Source: Nocardioides immobilis
GTDB lineage: Bacteria > Actinomycetota > Actinomycetes > Propionibacteriales > Nocardioidaceae
Assembly: GCF_003515065.1 (NCBI RefSeq)
Contig: NZ_QXGH01000016.1
Coordinates: forward strand, 124,001-188,000
Direction: 5' to 3'
Length of the DNA stretch: 64,000 nucleotides
The translations under genes were made by a program, and so were the position numbers. The notes beneath the pieces are model-generated. The model had not been told where the DNA came from. It ran no database searches and was given only the letters and a program-made list of their open reading frames with translations. Shown in pieces: positions 16,024 to 27,723 of the stretch; the first letter of the stretch is position 1, and every line of letters begins with the position of its first letter.

Positions 16024-16238
16024 GATGTTGTCCCCATCATTTTAAGGAGGGCGACGCCCCCACAGCGTCGCGCGATCCTCCTCGTATGGGTTAAAAGTAA
16101 AGTAATGTCTGGTCCAGCACATCCCTCGTTGTGCGCAACCTGTCTAGTCACATTTCACTATCCGGAGCGGGACCCCGGATGGTGCGGAGGCCGTGACCAC
16201 GGTGATTCGCCGACTCCGGAGGTCGCCCTCTTGTCACG

Positions 16239-16244
16239 TACCCT
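16239..16244 (+). promoter_or_regulatory. -10 box of leaderless ponA promoter
   Basis: TACCCT is followed by 6 bases and the ATG of the penicillin-binding protein gene, with no ribosome-binding site between. This is the same geometry as at nth, the KstD-like gene and marR. Confidence 0.5.
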
Positions 16245-16250
16245 GGCCGC

Positions 16251-18635
16251 ATGTCGCGCTCGAGGACCGATGGCCTGCCTGCGTCGAAGGTGGTGTCGCA
16301 CCTCGGCGTGATGCTGCTCGTCTCCGCCGTCCTGGGCGTCGTGGTCTCCGGACTCGCGATCCCCTTCGCCGGGGTCCTGGGCTTCGCGGCACGCAACATG
16401 TCCGACTCGATCGACGAGCTGCCGCAGGAGCTCGAGACCGAGCTCCTCCCCCAGCGCACCGAGATCCTCGACCGCAACGGCGACCAGATCGCGACGATCT
16501 ACGACCAGAACCGGGTGATCGTCCCGCTCCGCCAGATCTCGCGGATCATGGTCAAGTCGATCGTGTCGATCGAGGACTACCGCTTCTACCAGCACGGCGC
16601 GCTGGACGTGAAGGGCACGCTGCGCGCCCTCTTCACCAACCAGGCCGCCAACGGCGTGGTCCAGGGTGGCTCCTCGATCACTCAGCAGCTGGTCAAGCTG
16701 ACCCTGCTCAACCAGGCCGACACGAAGAAGGAGCGCGAGGCGGCGACGGACGACACCTACGCCCGCAAGCTCCGCGAGCTGCGCTACGCGATCGCCCTGG
16801 AGAAGAAGTACTCCAAGGACTGGATCCTGGAGCGCTACCTCAACACCGCCTACTTCGGTGACGGCGCCTACGGCATCCAGGCCGCCGCCCAGCACTACTT
16901 CGACGTCAACGCCAACGAGCTCAACCTGCGCCAGTCGGCCATGCTGGCCGGCATCGTGCAGAGCCCTGGCGCGTTCGACCCGACCGAGAACCCCGACCGG
17001 TCCCGCGAGCGACGCAACGTCGTGCTCGACCGGATGGCCGAGCTCAGCGTCATCTCCGAGCGCACGGCGGAGAAGACCAAGGAACGGTCGCTCGGCATCG
17101 ACGTCCAGCCGAAGGAGCGCGGCTGCGTCAACTCGACCGCGCAGTTCTTCTGCGAGTACGTCATCGCCTGGCTCAAGCAGGACCCCGCCCTCGGGAACAA
17201 CCCGCGGGAGCGGTGGCGGCTGATCCTCAACGGTGGCCTCACCATCACCACGTCGATCGACATGCGGATGCAGACGGCCACCCAGACCTCGGTCAGCCAG
17301 CACGTCTACCCGCACGAGGGCGCGATCGGTGCGATGGCGCTGATCGAGCCGGGCACCGGCGAGGTCAAGGCGCTGGCCCAGTCGCGGGAGCTCGGCAACG
17401 GGCCCAACCAGACGTTCCTCAACTACACGGTGCCCAAGGAGTACGGCAAGGCCAGCGGCTTCGCGCCGGGCTCGACGTTCAAGACGTTCGTGCTTGCTGC
17501 TGCCATCAACCAGGGCATCCCGCTCACCAAGAGCTACAGCGTGCCGGCGGAGGCGTTCATCCCGGAGAACGAGTACGAGACCTGCGACGGCCCCTACGCG
17601 AGCTCATCGACGTGGAGCGTCTCCAACTTCGACTTCGAACCCCACACGGTCAACCTCTACACGGGCACTCAGGGCTCGGTGAACACCTTCTTCGCCCAGC
17701 TCGAGAGGGAGACCGGCCTGTGCGAGCCGTTCACCATCGCCCGCCGGCTCGGCATCCGGCTGACGAACCCGGCCGACGAGATGCGGCCGGCGTTCACGCT
17801 CGGCTTCGTGGACGTGAGCCCGCTCGAGCTGGCCGAGGCCTACGCGACCTTCGCTGCCCGCGGCAAGCACTGTGACGCGCTGCCGGTCACCAAGATCGAG
17901 GACAACCAGGGCAACGTGCTCAAGAAGTACGACCCTCAGTGCACCCAGGAGCTTCCCGGCCCGGTCGCCGACGCCGTCAACGACGTGCTGGAGGGCGTGC
18001 TGCAGCCCGGGGGCTTCGGCCAATACCTCCACCCGGGCCAGCAGTCCGCCGGCAAGACCGGCACGTCGACGGCGAACCAGTCCGTGTGGTTCGCCGGCTA
18101 CACGCCCAACCTGGCCGGTGCCGTGGCGGTCGCCGGCGTCAACGAGGTGGGCGAGCCCGAGTCGCTCGACGGCAAGCTGATCGGCGGCCAGGTTGCGGCC
18201 ACCTCGGGATCGCAGACCGCCGGACCGATCTGGGGTGATGCGTTCAAGGCGATCGCCCCGTTCCTGGAGGACGCGACGTTCGTCGAGCCGTCCGGCGAGG
18301 ACATCGCCGGCGTCCTCAACCTGATCCCCGACGTCGGCGGGATGACCGTCGACCAGGCCACGGACGCACTCGAGGCCGAGGGCTTCTACGTGTCGAACGG
18401 CGGCATCGTCGACTCCGCCTACGCCGAGGGCACCGTCGCCTACACCTCCCCGGGCGCCGGCACCGAGTTCGGGTCCGGCGACACGGTCCTCATCTACATC
18501 TCCGACGGCACCCCGCCCCCGCCCCCGCCGAAGCCGCCCAAGAACAACAACGGCGGCCGGGGCGGCGACAACGACGGTGACGGCGGCCGGGGCGGCAACG
18601 GGAACGGCAATGGCAACGGGGGCGGCCGCGGCTAG
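16251..18635 (+). CDS. ponA: Bifunctional class A penicillin-binding protein with PASTA domain
   Basis: A 794-residue peptidoglycan synthase. One N-terminal membrane helix (VMLLVSAVLGVVVSGLAIPF) is followed by the GT51 glycosyltransferase domain with the catalytic motif SIEDYRFYQHGALDVKG (about residues 104-120) and QGGSSITQQLVK. The transpeptidase has the nucleophile motif GSTFK (about 406) and the KTGT motif (about 600). A single PASTA domain (PDVGGMTVDQATDAL, about 690-755) and a Pro/Gly/Asn-rich tail close the protein. It matches PonA2 (Rv3682) in domain order and neighbourhood. It builds and cross-links glycan strands outside the membrane. Confidence 0.97.
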   Translation: MSRSRTDGLPASKVVSHLGVMLLVSAVLGVVVSGLAIPFAGVLGFAARNMSDSIDELPQELETELLPQRTEILDRNGDQIATIYDQNRVIVPLRQISRIMVKSIVSIEDYRFYQHGALDVKGTLRALFTNQAANGVVQGGSSITQQLVKLTLLNQADTKKEREAATDDTYARKLRELRYAIALEKKYSKDWILERYLNTAYFGDGAYGIQAAAQHYFDVNANELNLRQSAMLAGIVQSPGAFDPTENPDRSRERRNVVLDRMAELSVISERTAEKTKERSLGIDVQPKERGCVNSTAQFFCEYVIAWLKQDPALGNNPRERWRLILNGGLTITTSIDMRMQTATQTSVSQHVYPHEGAIGAMALIEPGTGEVKALAQSRELGNGPNQTFLNYTVPKEYGKASGFAPGSTFKTFVLAAAINQGIPLTKSYSVPAEAFIPENEYETCDGPYASSSTWSVSNFDFEPHTVNLYTGTQGSVNTFFAQLERETGLCEPFTIARRLGIRLTNPADEMRPAFTLGFVDVSPLELAEAYATFAARGKHCDALPVTKIEDNQGNVLKKYDPQCTQELPGPVADAVNDVLEGVLQPGGFGQYLHPGQQSAGKTGTSTANQSVWFAGYTPNLAGAVAVAGVNEVGEPESLDGKLIGGQVAATSGSQTAGPIWGDAFKAIAPFLEDATFVEPSGEDIAGVLNLIPDVGGMTVDQATDALEAEGFYVSNGGIVDSAYAEGTVAYTSPGAGTEFGSGDTVLIYISDGTPPPPPPKPPKNNNGGRGGDNDGDGGRGGNGNGNGNGGGRG

Positions 18636-18638
18636 CGG

Positions 18639-19097
18639 CTAGCCCAGCTGGCGCCGTACCTCTGCCGCGACCGCGGCACCGTCGGCGCGCCCCTTGACCT
18701 GGGGCTGGACCAGGCCCATCACCTTGCCCATCGCCTTGGGCCCGGCGCCGGCAGCGTCGAGCTGCTCGACCGCGGCGGTGACGATCCCGGCGATCTCCTC
18801 AGGGCTCAGCTGCGCGGGGAGGTAGTCGGCGATCACCGCGGCCTCGGCACGCTCCTTGGCGGCACTCTCCGGACGGCCGCCCTCCTCGAAGGCCACCGCC
18901 GCCTCACGCCGCTTCTTGGCCTCGGTGGAGAGCACGCTGAGCATGTCCTCGTCGGTGAGCTCCTTGGCGACGGTGCCCGCGACCTCGGCGTTGGTGACCG
19001 CGGTGAGGATCATCCGGATCGTGGAGGAGCGCACGTCGTCACGCGCCTTGATGGCCGTGACGAGGTCGGTGCGCAGACGGTCCTTCAGCGAGTTCAT
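18639..19097 (-). CDS. GatB/YqeY domain-containing protein
   Basis: A 152-residue protein of the YqeY family, sharing the tRNA-binding tail domain of GatB. Landmarks are SLKDRLRTDLVTAIKARD at the N-terminus, KKRREAAVAFEEGGRPE and ADYLPAQLSPEEIAGIVTAAV, ending with KAMGKVMGLVQPQVKGRADG. Its likely role is interaction with tRNA or amidotransferase; not proven for YqeY itself. Its stop is 3 bases from the convergent ponA stop. The start lies 27 bases from the divergent metallophosphoesterase. Confidence 0.93.
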   Translation of the reverse strand: MNSLKDRLRTDLVTAIKARDDVRSSTIRMILTAVTNAEVAGTVAKELTDEDMLSVLSTEAKKRREAAVAFEEGGRPESAAKERAEAAVIADYLPAQLSPEEIAGIVTAAVEQLDAAGAGPKAMGKVMGLVQPQVKGRADGAAVAAEVRRQLG

Positions 19098-19123
19098 GAG
19101 GACGATTGTGGCAGCCTACGGTC

Positions 19124-20065
19124 GTGCCTCCCTCACGGATTCTCGGACTTCTCGGCACCGGCGTCGCCGCCGGAGCCACAGCGACGGCGTACGCCGCCTG
19201 GGAGGCGCGGCAGTACACCTTGCGCAAGGTGGACGTGCCGGTACTGCCGGCAGGCATGCGGCCGCTGCGGGTGCTGCACATCAGTGACATCCACATGACG
19301 CCCGGGCAGACCCGCAAGCAGGAGTGGTTGCGCGGGCTCGCGGACCTCGAGCCGGACCTGGTGATCGACACCGGCGACAACCTCGCGCACCGCGACTCCG
19401 TGCCCGTCGTGCTCGACAGCCTCGGCAAGCTCCTCGACCGGCCCGGGGTGTTCGTGCACGGGTCCAACGACTACTTCGAGCCCGGCATCCGCAACCCGCT
19501 CGGCTACCTGCTCCCGGACAACGGCAAGCGGCACACCAACGTCCCCGCGCTCCCGTGGGGCGACCTGTCGGCCGGCCTCGCCGGTGCCGGCTGGCTGGAC
19601 CTCACCAACCGCACGGCGACGTTGGCCGTGGGTGAGACCCGGTTCTCCTTCGCGGGGGTCGACGACCCCCACCTCAAGTACGACGACCTCGCCGCCGTCG
19701 CCGGTCCGGCCGACGCGATGGCGGACGTGCGGCTCGGCGTCGCCCATGCGCCGTACCTGCGCGTGCTCGACCAGTTCGCCGCCGACGGGTACGACGCCAT
19801 CGTGGCCGGCCACACCCACGGCGGCCAGGTCTGCCTCCCCTACCTCTCCAACCTCCGTCGGCCCGGCCGGGCGCTGACGACGAACTGCGACCTCGAGCCC
19901 GCGCGCGCCCGCGGCCTGCACCGCCATCCCGCCGACTCCCGCCCGGGCGATCCTGGCTCGGCCTGGATGCATGTCTCCGCCGGTCTCGGGACCAGCCCGT
20001 ACGCCCGGATCCGGGTCGCCTGCCGGCCCGAGGCCACGCTGCTCACGCTCCGCCCGGCGGACTGA
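19124..20065 (+). CDS. Membrane-anchored metallophosphoesterase
   Basis: A 313-residue calcineurin-like phosphoesterase (YkuE-type) with an N-terminal signal anchor LLGTGVAAGATATAYAAW. Metal-binding motifs are visible: VLHISDIHMTP (DxH), VIDTGDNLAH (GDxxx), VHGSNDYFE (GN(D)), GVAHAP and the C-terminal VAGHTHGGQVCLP (GHxH). It probably acts at the membrane on a phosphodiester or lipid phosphate; the substrate is unknown. GTG at 19124 is chosen because homologues start about there; an in-frame TTG at 19106 is also possible. It matches Rv3683 in position after ponA. Confidence 0.9.
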   Translation: MPPSRILGLLGTGVAAGATATAYAAWEARQYTLRKVDVPVLPAGMRPLRVLHISDIHMTPGQTRKQEWLRGLADLEPDLVIDTGDNLAHRDSVPVVLDSLGKLLDRPGVFVHGSNDYFEPGIRNPLGYLLPDNGKRHTNVPALPWGDLSAGLAGAGWLDLTNRTATLAVGETRFSFAGVDDPHLKYDDLAAVAGPADAMADVRLGVAHAPYLRVLDQFAADGYDAIVAGHTHGGQVCLPYLSNLRRPGRALTTNCDLEPARARGLHRHPADSRPGDPGSAWMHVSAGLGTSPYARIRVACRPEATLLTLRPAD

Positions 20066-20088
20066 GGCCGCCTCACACCCACCATTCG

Positions 20089-20115
20089 GGTCGCCTCCCG
20101 CGGGATCAGGCGACC
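20089..20115 (+). terminator. Hairpin after metallophosphoesterase gene
   Basis: GGTCGCCT at 20089-20096 pairs perfectly with AGGCGACC at 20108-20115 across an 11-base loop, 24 bases after the stop codon. No U-tract. Confidence 0.5.
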
Positions 20116-20139
20116 GGAACGCCGGGCGCGATGGGCGGA

Positions 20140-20170
20140 TTGTGGGGCGCGGGATGGCCTCCGGTATGCT
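20140..20170 (+). promoter_or_regulatory. Candidate promoter for tRNA-Pro
   Basis: TTGTGG (20140-20145) and TATGCT (20165-20170) with a 19-base spacer lie about 80 bases before the tRNA. The spacing is slightly long, so the call is moderate. Confidence 0.4.
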
Positions 20171-20252
20171 CCGGTGCTTGTGAACGGGCCCGCCCAGGGC
20201 GATCGACCCCAGCAGTTCCGGGGGCGATCATCAGGGCCGGGAACGAGCATGG

Positions 20253-20326
20253 CGGGCTGTGGCGCAGCTTGGTAGCGCGCCTCGTTCGGGACGAGGAGGC
20301 CGCAGGTTCAAATCCTGTCAGCCCGA
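20253..20326 (+). tRNA. tRNA-Pro (anticodon CGG)
   Basis: The acceptor arm CGGGCTG (20253-20259) pairs with CAGCCCG (20319-20325), with discriminator A. The anticodon stem CCTCG/CGAGG encloses the loop TTCGGGA, giving anticodon CGG. The T-arm has GGTTCAAATCC. CCA is not encoded. Confidence 0.96.
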
Positions 20327-20331
20327 CCGAT

Positions 20332-20371
20332 CGACAGGCGGATCCGGACCGGATCCGCCTGTCGCCGTTTT
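20332..20371 (+). terminator. Strong intrinsic terminator after tRNA-Pro
   Basis: CGACAGGCGGATCC (20332-20345) pairs perfectly with 20351-20364 across a GGACC loop: 14 GC-rich base pairs followed by CCGTTTT. This is the most canonical terminator in the window. Confidence 0.92.
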
Positions 20372-20455
20372 CGCCGAACGCACCCGCGGCGACGCGCCCG
20401 ACCACCAAGGGAACTCTCGTGTCGCGTGGTTCTCCTTCGTGACACACTGCACTCC

Positions 20456-23965
<3,510 letters not shown>

Positions 23966-24024
23966 TTCGGATGCGCTCCTGGATCGACGGGGAAGATGCC
24001 CGTCGATTCTACCGAGGTACGCCG

Positions 24025-24642
24025 CTACGCCTGACCGCCGTCCAAGGCTGCGGTTGCGGCCTCGATCACGTCGAGCTCCGACTCGATGTCGACGTCGAGC
24101 CGGTCATGGGCGACGACCGACAGGAGCGCCTTCATCGCCGCACCGGCGAGCGAGCCCCAGTTGGAGACGTAGGAGAACTGCCACCACCAGAGCGCCTCCT
24201 CGACGTCGCCCGCGCGGTAGTGGCGCATGCCGTTCTCGAGGTCGCTGGCGATGCTGGCCAGGTCGTCGGAGAGCTGACTCTCGACGACCTCGGGCTGGTA
24301 GGGGTCGAAGACGTAACTCATCGTGTCGACGTTGCCGAGCAGGTCGGCGAGCCGGAGCCGGAGGTCGTCGAGGTCGGCGTCCGGCCCGACGTCGGGCTGG
24401 TACTCGTCGCGCGGGGCGAAGTCGCGCTGGGCGCCGAGCCGGGCGCCCGCGAGCGCGATCTCGCTGATCTGGAGGAGCAGCAACGAGATCGCCTGCCCCG
24501 GCGTCGCCTCGGTGGCGATCACCCGCAGCGAGTCGAGGAACGACCCGACCGAGGTCGCGATGTCGTCCGCGAACCGCACGGTCTCGGTCTCGACGGCGAG
24601 CATCGCCTCGAGGGCCGCCTGGCCTGGGAGCTGATCGGTCAC
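24025..24642 (-). CDS. DUF5063 domain-containing protein
   Basis: A 205-residue soluble, acidic, helical protein. Recognisable DUF5063 features are [20 protein letters not shown] near the start, [20 protein letters not shown] and [19 protein letters not shown]. No catalytic motif is apparent. The GTG start overlaps the recR stop as GTGA, so it is the last gene of the dnaX-ybaB-recR operon; similar placement next to recR is seen in other actinobacteria. Function unknown. Confidence 0.85.
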   Translation of the reverse strand: MTDQLPGQAALEAMLAVETETVRFADDIATSVGSFLDSLRVIATEATPGQAISLLLLQISEIALAGARLGAQRDFAPRDEYQPDVGPDADLDDLRLRLADLLGNVDTMSYVFDPYQPEVVESQLSDDLASIASDLENGMRHYRAGDVEEALWWWQFSYVSNWGSLAGAAMKALLSVVAHDRLDVDIESELDVIEAATAALDGGQA

Positions 24643-25235
24643 GTTGCCGCCTGCCTTCCAACAAATGCTCGTCCGAGAGTGACCTCGTCGGCGTACTCGA
24701 GATCGCCGCCTACCGGGAGTCCACTCGCCAACCGCGTCACGCGCAACCCTAGGGGGCCCAACATCCGCGTGAGGTACGTCGCTGTCGCCTCGCCCTCGAG
24801 GTTCGGGTCGGTCGCCAGGATCACCTCGGTGACCGCTCCGTCGCCGAGCCTGGTGAGCAGCTCCTTGACGTGGAGCTGCTCCGGGCCGATCCCGTCGATC
24901 GGCGAGATCGCGCCGCCGAGCACGTGGTAGCGACCACGGAACTCGCGGGTGCGCTCGATCGCGACGACGTCCTTGTACTCCTCCACGACACAGATGACGC
25001 TCTGGTCCCGCCGTGGGTCACGGCAGATCCGGCACTGGTCGTCCTCGGACACGTTGAAGCAGGTCGCGCAGAACTTCACCCTCGCCTTGACCTCGATCAG
25101 GACGTCGGCGAGCCGCTTCACGTCGACCGGGTCGGCCTGGAGCAGGTGGAACGCGATGCGCTGCGCGCTCTTCGGCCCGACACCCGGCAGCCTGCCGAGC
25201 TCGTCGATGAGGTCCTGGACGACGCCTTCGTACAC
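24639..25235 (-). CDS. recR: Recombination protein RecR
   Basis: A 198-residue RecR, loading RecA with RecF/RecO at gaps. The N-terminal helix-hairpin-helix [20 protein letters not shown], the zinc finger [16 protein letters not shown] (C-x2-C-x9-C-x2-C) and the Toprim core [12 protein letters not shown] are all visible. The GTG start follows the YbaB stop by 15 bases, and its stop overlaps the DUF5063 gene. Length is normal. Confidence 0.97.
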   Translation of the reverse strand: MYEGVVQDLIDELGRLPGVGPKSAQRIAFHLLQADPVDVKRLADVLIEVKARVKFCATCFNVSEDDQCRICRDPRRDQSVICVVEEYKDVVAIERTREFRGRYHVLGGAISPIDGIGPEQLHVKELLTRLGDGAVTEVILATDPNLEGEATATYLTRMLGPLGLRVTRLASGLPVGGDLEYADEVTLGRAFVGRQAAT

Positions 25236-25250
25236 GGTCGGGTCAGCGTC

Positions 25251-25646
25251 CTAGAAGCCGAGCGGGCCGGGGGCGGCCCCCGGTCCGCTGCCCGGCAGCC
25301 CGGGCAGGCCGCCCGCGAGCGGGCCGATCGTCTGGTCGGCGAGGGCGTCGGCCTTCGCCTTGGCGTCGCGGTAGGCGGCGACGATGTAGTCACCGATCTC
25401 CTCGAGGTTCTCCTCCAGCTCTTCGGGGTCGCCGACCGCGGCGGGCGTGATCGTCACCCCGGTGAGCTCGCCGGTGCCGCTGACCGTCACGGTGACCGCC
25501 CCACCGGCGACCGATCCCTCGACCGACGCGTCGGCGAGCCGGTTCTGGGCTGCCTGCAGGTCCTCCTGCATCTGCTGCGCCTGCTGGAGCAGGGCCCCGA
25601 TGTCGAGGCCGCCGCCGCCGAGCGCGTCGAACGGGTTCTGGGTCAT
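25251..25646 (-). CDS. ybaB: YbaB/EbfC nucleoid-associated protein
   Basis: A 131-residue DNA-binding protein that forms tweezer-like dimers. The signature QMQEDLQAAQNRLADASVEGSVAGGAVTVTVSGTGELTGV is partly visible as LLQQAQQMQEDLQAAQ and GGAVTVTVSGTGE. The C-terminal PLAGGLPGLPGSGPG tail is low-complexity, as in other actinobacteria. It lies between dnaX and recR in the conserved operon. Confidence 0.95.
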   Translation of the reverse strand: MTQNPFDALGGGGLDIGALLQQAQQMQEDLQAAQNRLADASVEGSVAGGAVTVTVSGTGELTGVTITPAAVGDPEELEENLEEIGDYIVAAYRDAKAKADALADQTIGPLAGGLPGLPGSGPGAAPGPLGF

Positions 25647-25671
25647 CGTGCTGCCCTCCGTGGGGTCGTCG

Positions 25672-27603
25672 TCATTGGTGGGGGATCTCCTCGATCACCT
25701 GGGCGCCGAGCTCACGGACGAGCAGGTCGGCACCTGCCTCGGCATCGACGTCGGCGTCGTCGCGGTCGACCGCCTCGTCGGGATCGTGGGCTGCCTCGGC
25801 CTCGGCCTGGATGTCCGCCATCCGTGGCCGGCGCGGCGCCGGCGGCTCGGGCTCGGGTCGCGGCGGAGCCGACTCCTGCGGAGCGGCCGGGGCCGTCGGC
25901 TGCGGGGACGCGGGGGGCGTGCCGGCACCGGGCTCGGCGCCCGGGTCGAGGATCGTCTCGACCCGCCACTCCGCACCGACGACCTCGCGGATCGCCTCCT
26001 GCAGGACGTCGGCGCTGCCACCCTCGAAGCTCCCCCGCGCCCCGGCGTTGTTGAAGCCGAGGGTCAGCGTCGTGCCGTCGAAGCCGACGACCTGGGAGTT
26101 CTGGGTGAGGTGGATCCAGGTCACCCGCCGCTTGCGCTGGGTCGCGGCGATGACGTCGGGCCACAGCCGCCGGACGTCGACCAGCGACAGGCTGCCGGCT
26201 GGGGCCGGGGCGGGTGCCGGAGCGGCCTCCGGCTCGGGAGGTACGGCGGCCGCGGGCGCCTCGAGCGGCTCGGTGGGCGTGGGCTCGGGCTCGGGCTCGT
26301 CGGCCACGGGCGGCTCGGGCTGCTGCTCGGGTTGCGGCTCGGCCACCGGCTCGGGTCGTACGGCGGCCGGGCGCGCCTCGGCAGGCTCGGCAGGCACGGG
26401 CGCCGCCGGGGCACTGGCCGGCGCCGCGGGGGCGGCGATCGCCATCCGGCGCTCGAGCCGGTCGAGCCGGGCGAGGACGCCGTCGGTGCCGTGGTCGGCG
26501 GCGGGCAGCAGCACCCGCGCACAGATCAGCTCGAGCAGGAGCCGAGGTGCGGTCGCACCCCGCATCTCGGTCAGCCCGGAGGCGACCAGGTCGGCGGCCC
26601 GGGTCAGCTCGGCCCGGCCGAACCGCGCCGCCTGCGCGACCAGCCGCTCACCCTGGTCGTCGGCGACGTCGATGAGGCCGGTGGCCGGCGCGTCCGGCAC
26701 CGCGGACACGATGACCAGGTCGCGCAGCCGCCGCAGCAGGTCCTCGGTGAACCGCCGCGGGTCCTGCCCGGTCTCGATCACCCGGTCGACGACCCCGAAC
26801 ACGGACGCTCCGTCACCCGCCGCGAACGCGTCGACCACGTCGTCGAGCAGGGTGTCGGGGGTGTAGCCGAGCAGGCCGCTCGCCAGGTCGTAGGTCACGC
26901 CCGCCGGCCCGGCGCCGCCCAGCAGCTGGTCGAGCACGGAGAGCGTGTCGCGGGCCGACCCGGCGCCCGCACGGACGAGCAGGGGCAGGGCCGCCGGCTC
27001 GATGGTGACGCCCTCGAGCTCACAGAGCTCGGAGAGGTACGACGACAGCAGGCGCGGCGGGATCAGGCGGAACGGGTAGTGGTGCGTGCGCGACCGGATG
27101 GTGGGGATCACCTTGTCCGGCTCGGTCGTGGCGAAGATGAAACGCAGGTGCGGCGGCGGCTCCTCGACCAGCTTGAGCAGGGCGTTGAAGCCCTGCGTCG
27201 TGACCATGTGCGCCTCATCGATGATGTAGACCTTGTAGCGGCTCTTCACGGGCGCGAAGAACGCCTTCTCGCGCAGCTCGCGGGCGTCGTCGACGCCGCC
27301 GTGGGACGCCGCGTCGATCTCGATCACGTCGATCGAGCCCGGCCCGCCGCGCGCCAGGTCACGGCAGCTGTCGCACTCGCCGCACGGATCGGCCACCGGC
27401 GCCTGCTCGCAGTTGAGGGCACGGGCGAGGATCCGGGCGCTGGTGGTCTTGCCGCAGCCCCGCGGCCCGGAGAACAGGTAGGCGTGGTTGACCCGGTTGC
27501 CGGCGAGCGCGGCGCGGAGCGGCTCGGTCACGTGCTCCTGCCCGATGACCTCGGCGAAGGTCTCGGGCCGGTAGCGGCGATAGAGCGCGAGCGGGGAATC
27601 CAC
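25672..27603 (-). CDS. dnaX: DNA polymerase III subunit gamma/tau
   Basis: A 643-residue clamp-loader ATPase. Walker A GPRGCGKT is at residues 46-53, zinc ligands are Cys65, 74, 77 and 80, and the SRC-like arginine-finger motif is replaced in IIDEAHMVTTQGFNALLKLVEE by the Walker B DEAH. The C-terminal third (about 385-520) is Pro/Ala/Glu-rich and would connect to the polymerase-binding tau domain. No A-rich slippery site for a short gamma form is visible. GTG start at 27603. First gene of the dnaX-ybaB-recR-DUF5063 operon. Confidence 0.97.
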   Translation of the reverse strand: MDSPLALYRRYRPETFAEVIGQEHVTEPLRAALAGNRVNHAYLFSGPRGCGKTTSARILARALNCEQAPVADPCGECDSCRDLARGGPGSIDVIEIDAASHGGVDDARELREKAFFAPVKSRYKVYIIDEAHMVTTQGFNALLKLVEEPPPHLRFIFATTEPDKVIPTIRSRTHHYPFRLIPPRLLSSYLSELCELEGVTIEPAALPLLVRAGAGSARDTLSVLDQLLGGAGPAGVTYDLASGLLGYTPDTLLDDVVDAFAAGDGASVFGVVDRVIETGQDPRRFTEDLLRRLRDLVIVSAVPDAPATGLIDVADDQGERLVAQAARFGRAELTRAADLVASGLTEMRGATAPRLLLELICARVLLPAADHGTDGVLARLDRLERRMAIAAPAAPASAPAAPVPAEPAEARPAAVRPEPVAEPQPEQQPEPPVADEPEPEPTPTEPLEAPAAAVPPEPEAAPAPAPAPAGSLSLVDVRRLWPDVIAATQRKRRVTWIHLTQNSQVVGFDGTTLTLGFNNAGARGSFEGGSADVLQEAIREVVGAEWRVETILDPGAEPGAGTPPASPQPTAPAAPQESAPPRPEPEPPAPRRPRMADIQAEAEAAHDPDEAVDRDDADVDAEAGADLLVRELGAQVIEEIPHQ

Positions 27604-27650
27604 GCTTGAACACTAGACGGCCCTTCCGACGGCCGACAGGCGAGGCGGAT

Positions 27651-27678
27651 GTTCACCGGACCTTTACCGCCCCTCACC
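27651..27678 (+). promoter_or_regulatory. PHO-box-like direct repeats upstream of a phosphatase gene
   Basis: GTTCACC (27651), CTTTACC (27662) and CCTCACC (27672) are direct repeats at 11- and 10-base spacing. Streptomyces PhoP boxes are 11-base direct repeats beginning GTTCACC. The site lies 46 bases before a secreted phosphatase gene, where control by phosphate starvation would make sense. Confidence 0.55.
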
Positions 27679-27723
27679 GGTCCGCCACCGCTGCGGTCGC
27701 GTGACCTCGGTGCGGTAGGGGCC

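Noticed and set aside
25672..27603. Programmed frameshift in dnaX giving a short gamma subunit
   Set aside because: No A-rich slippery heptamer or similar run was seen in the coding sequence.
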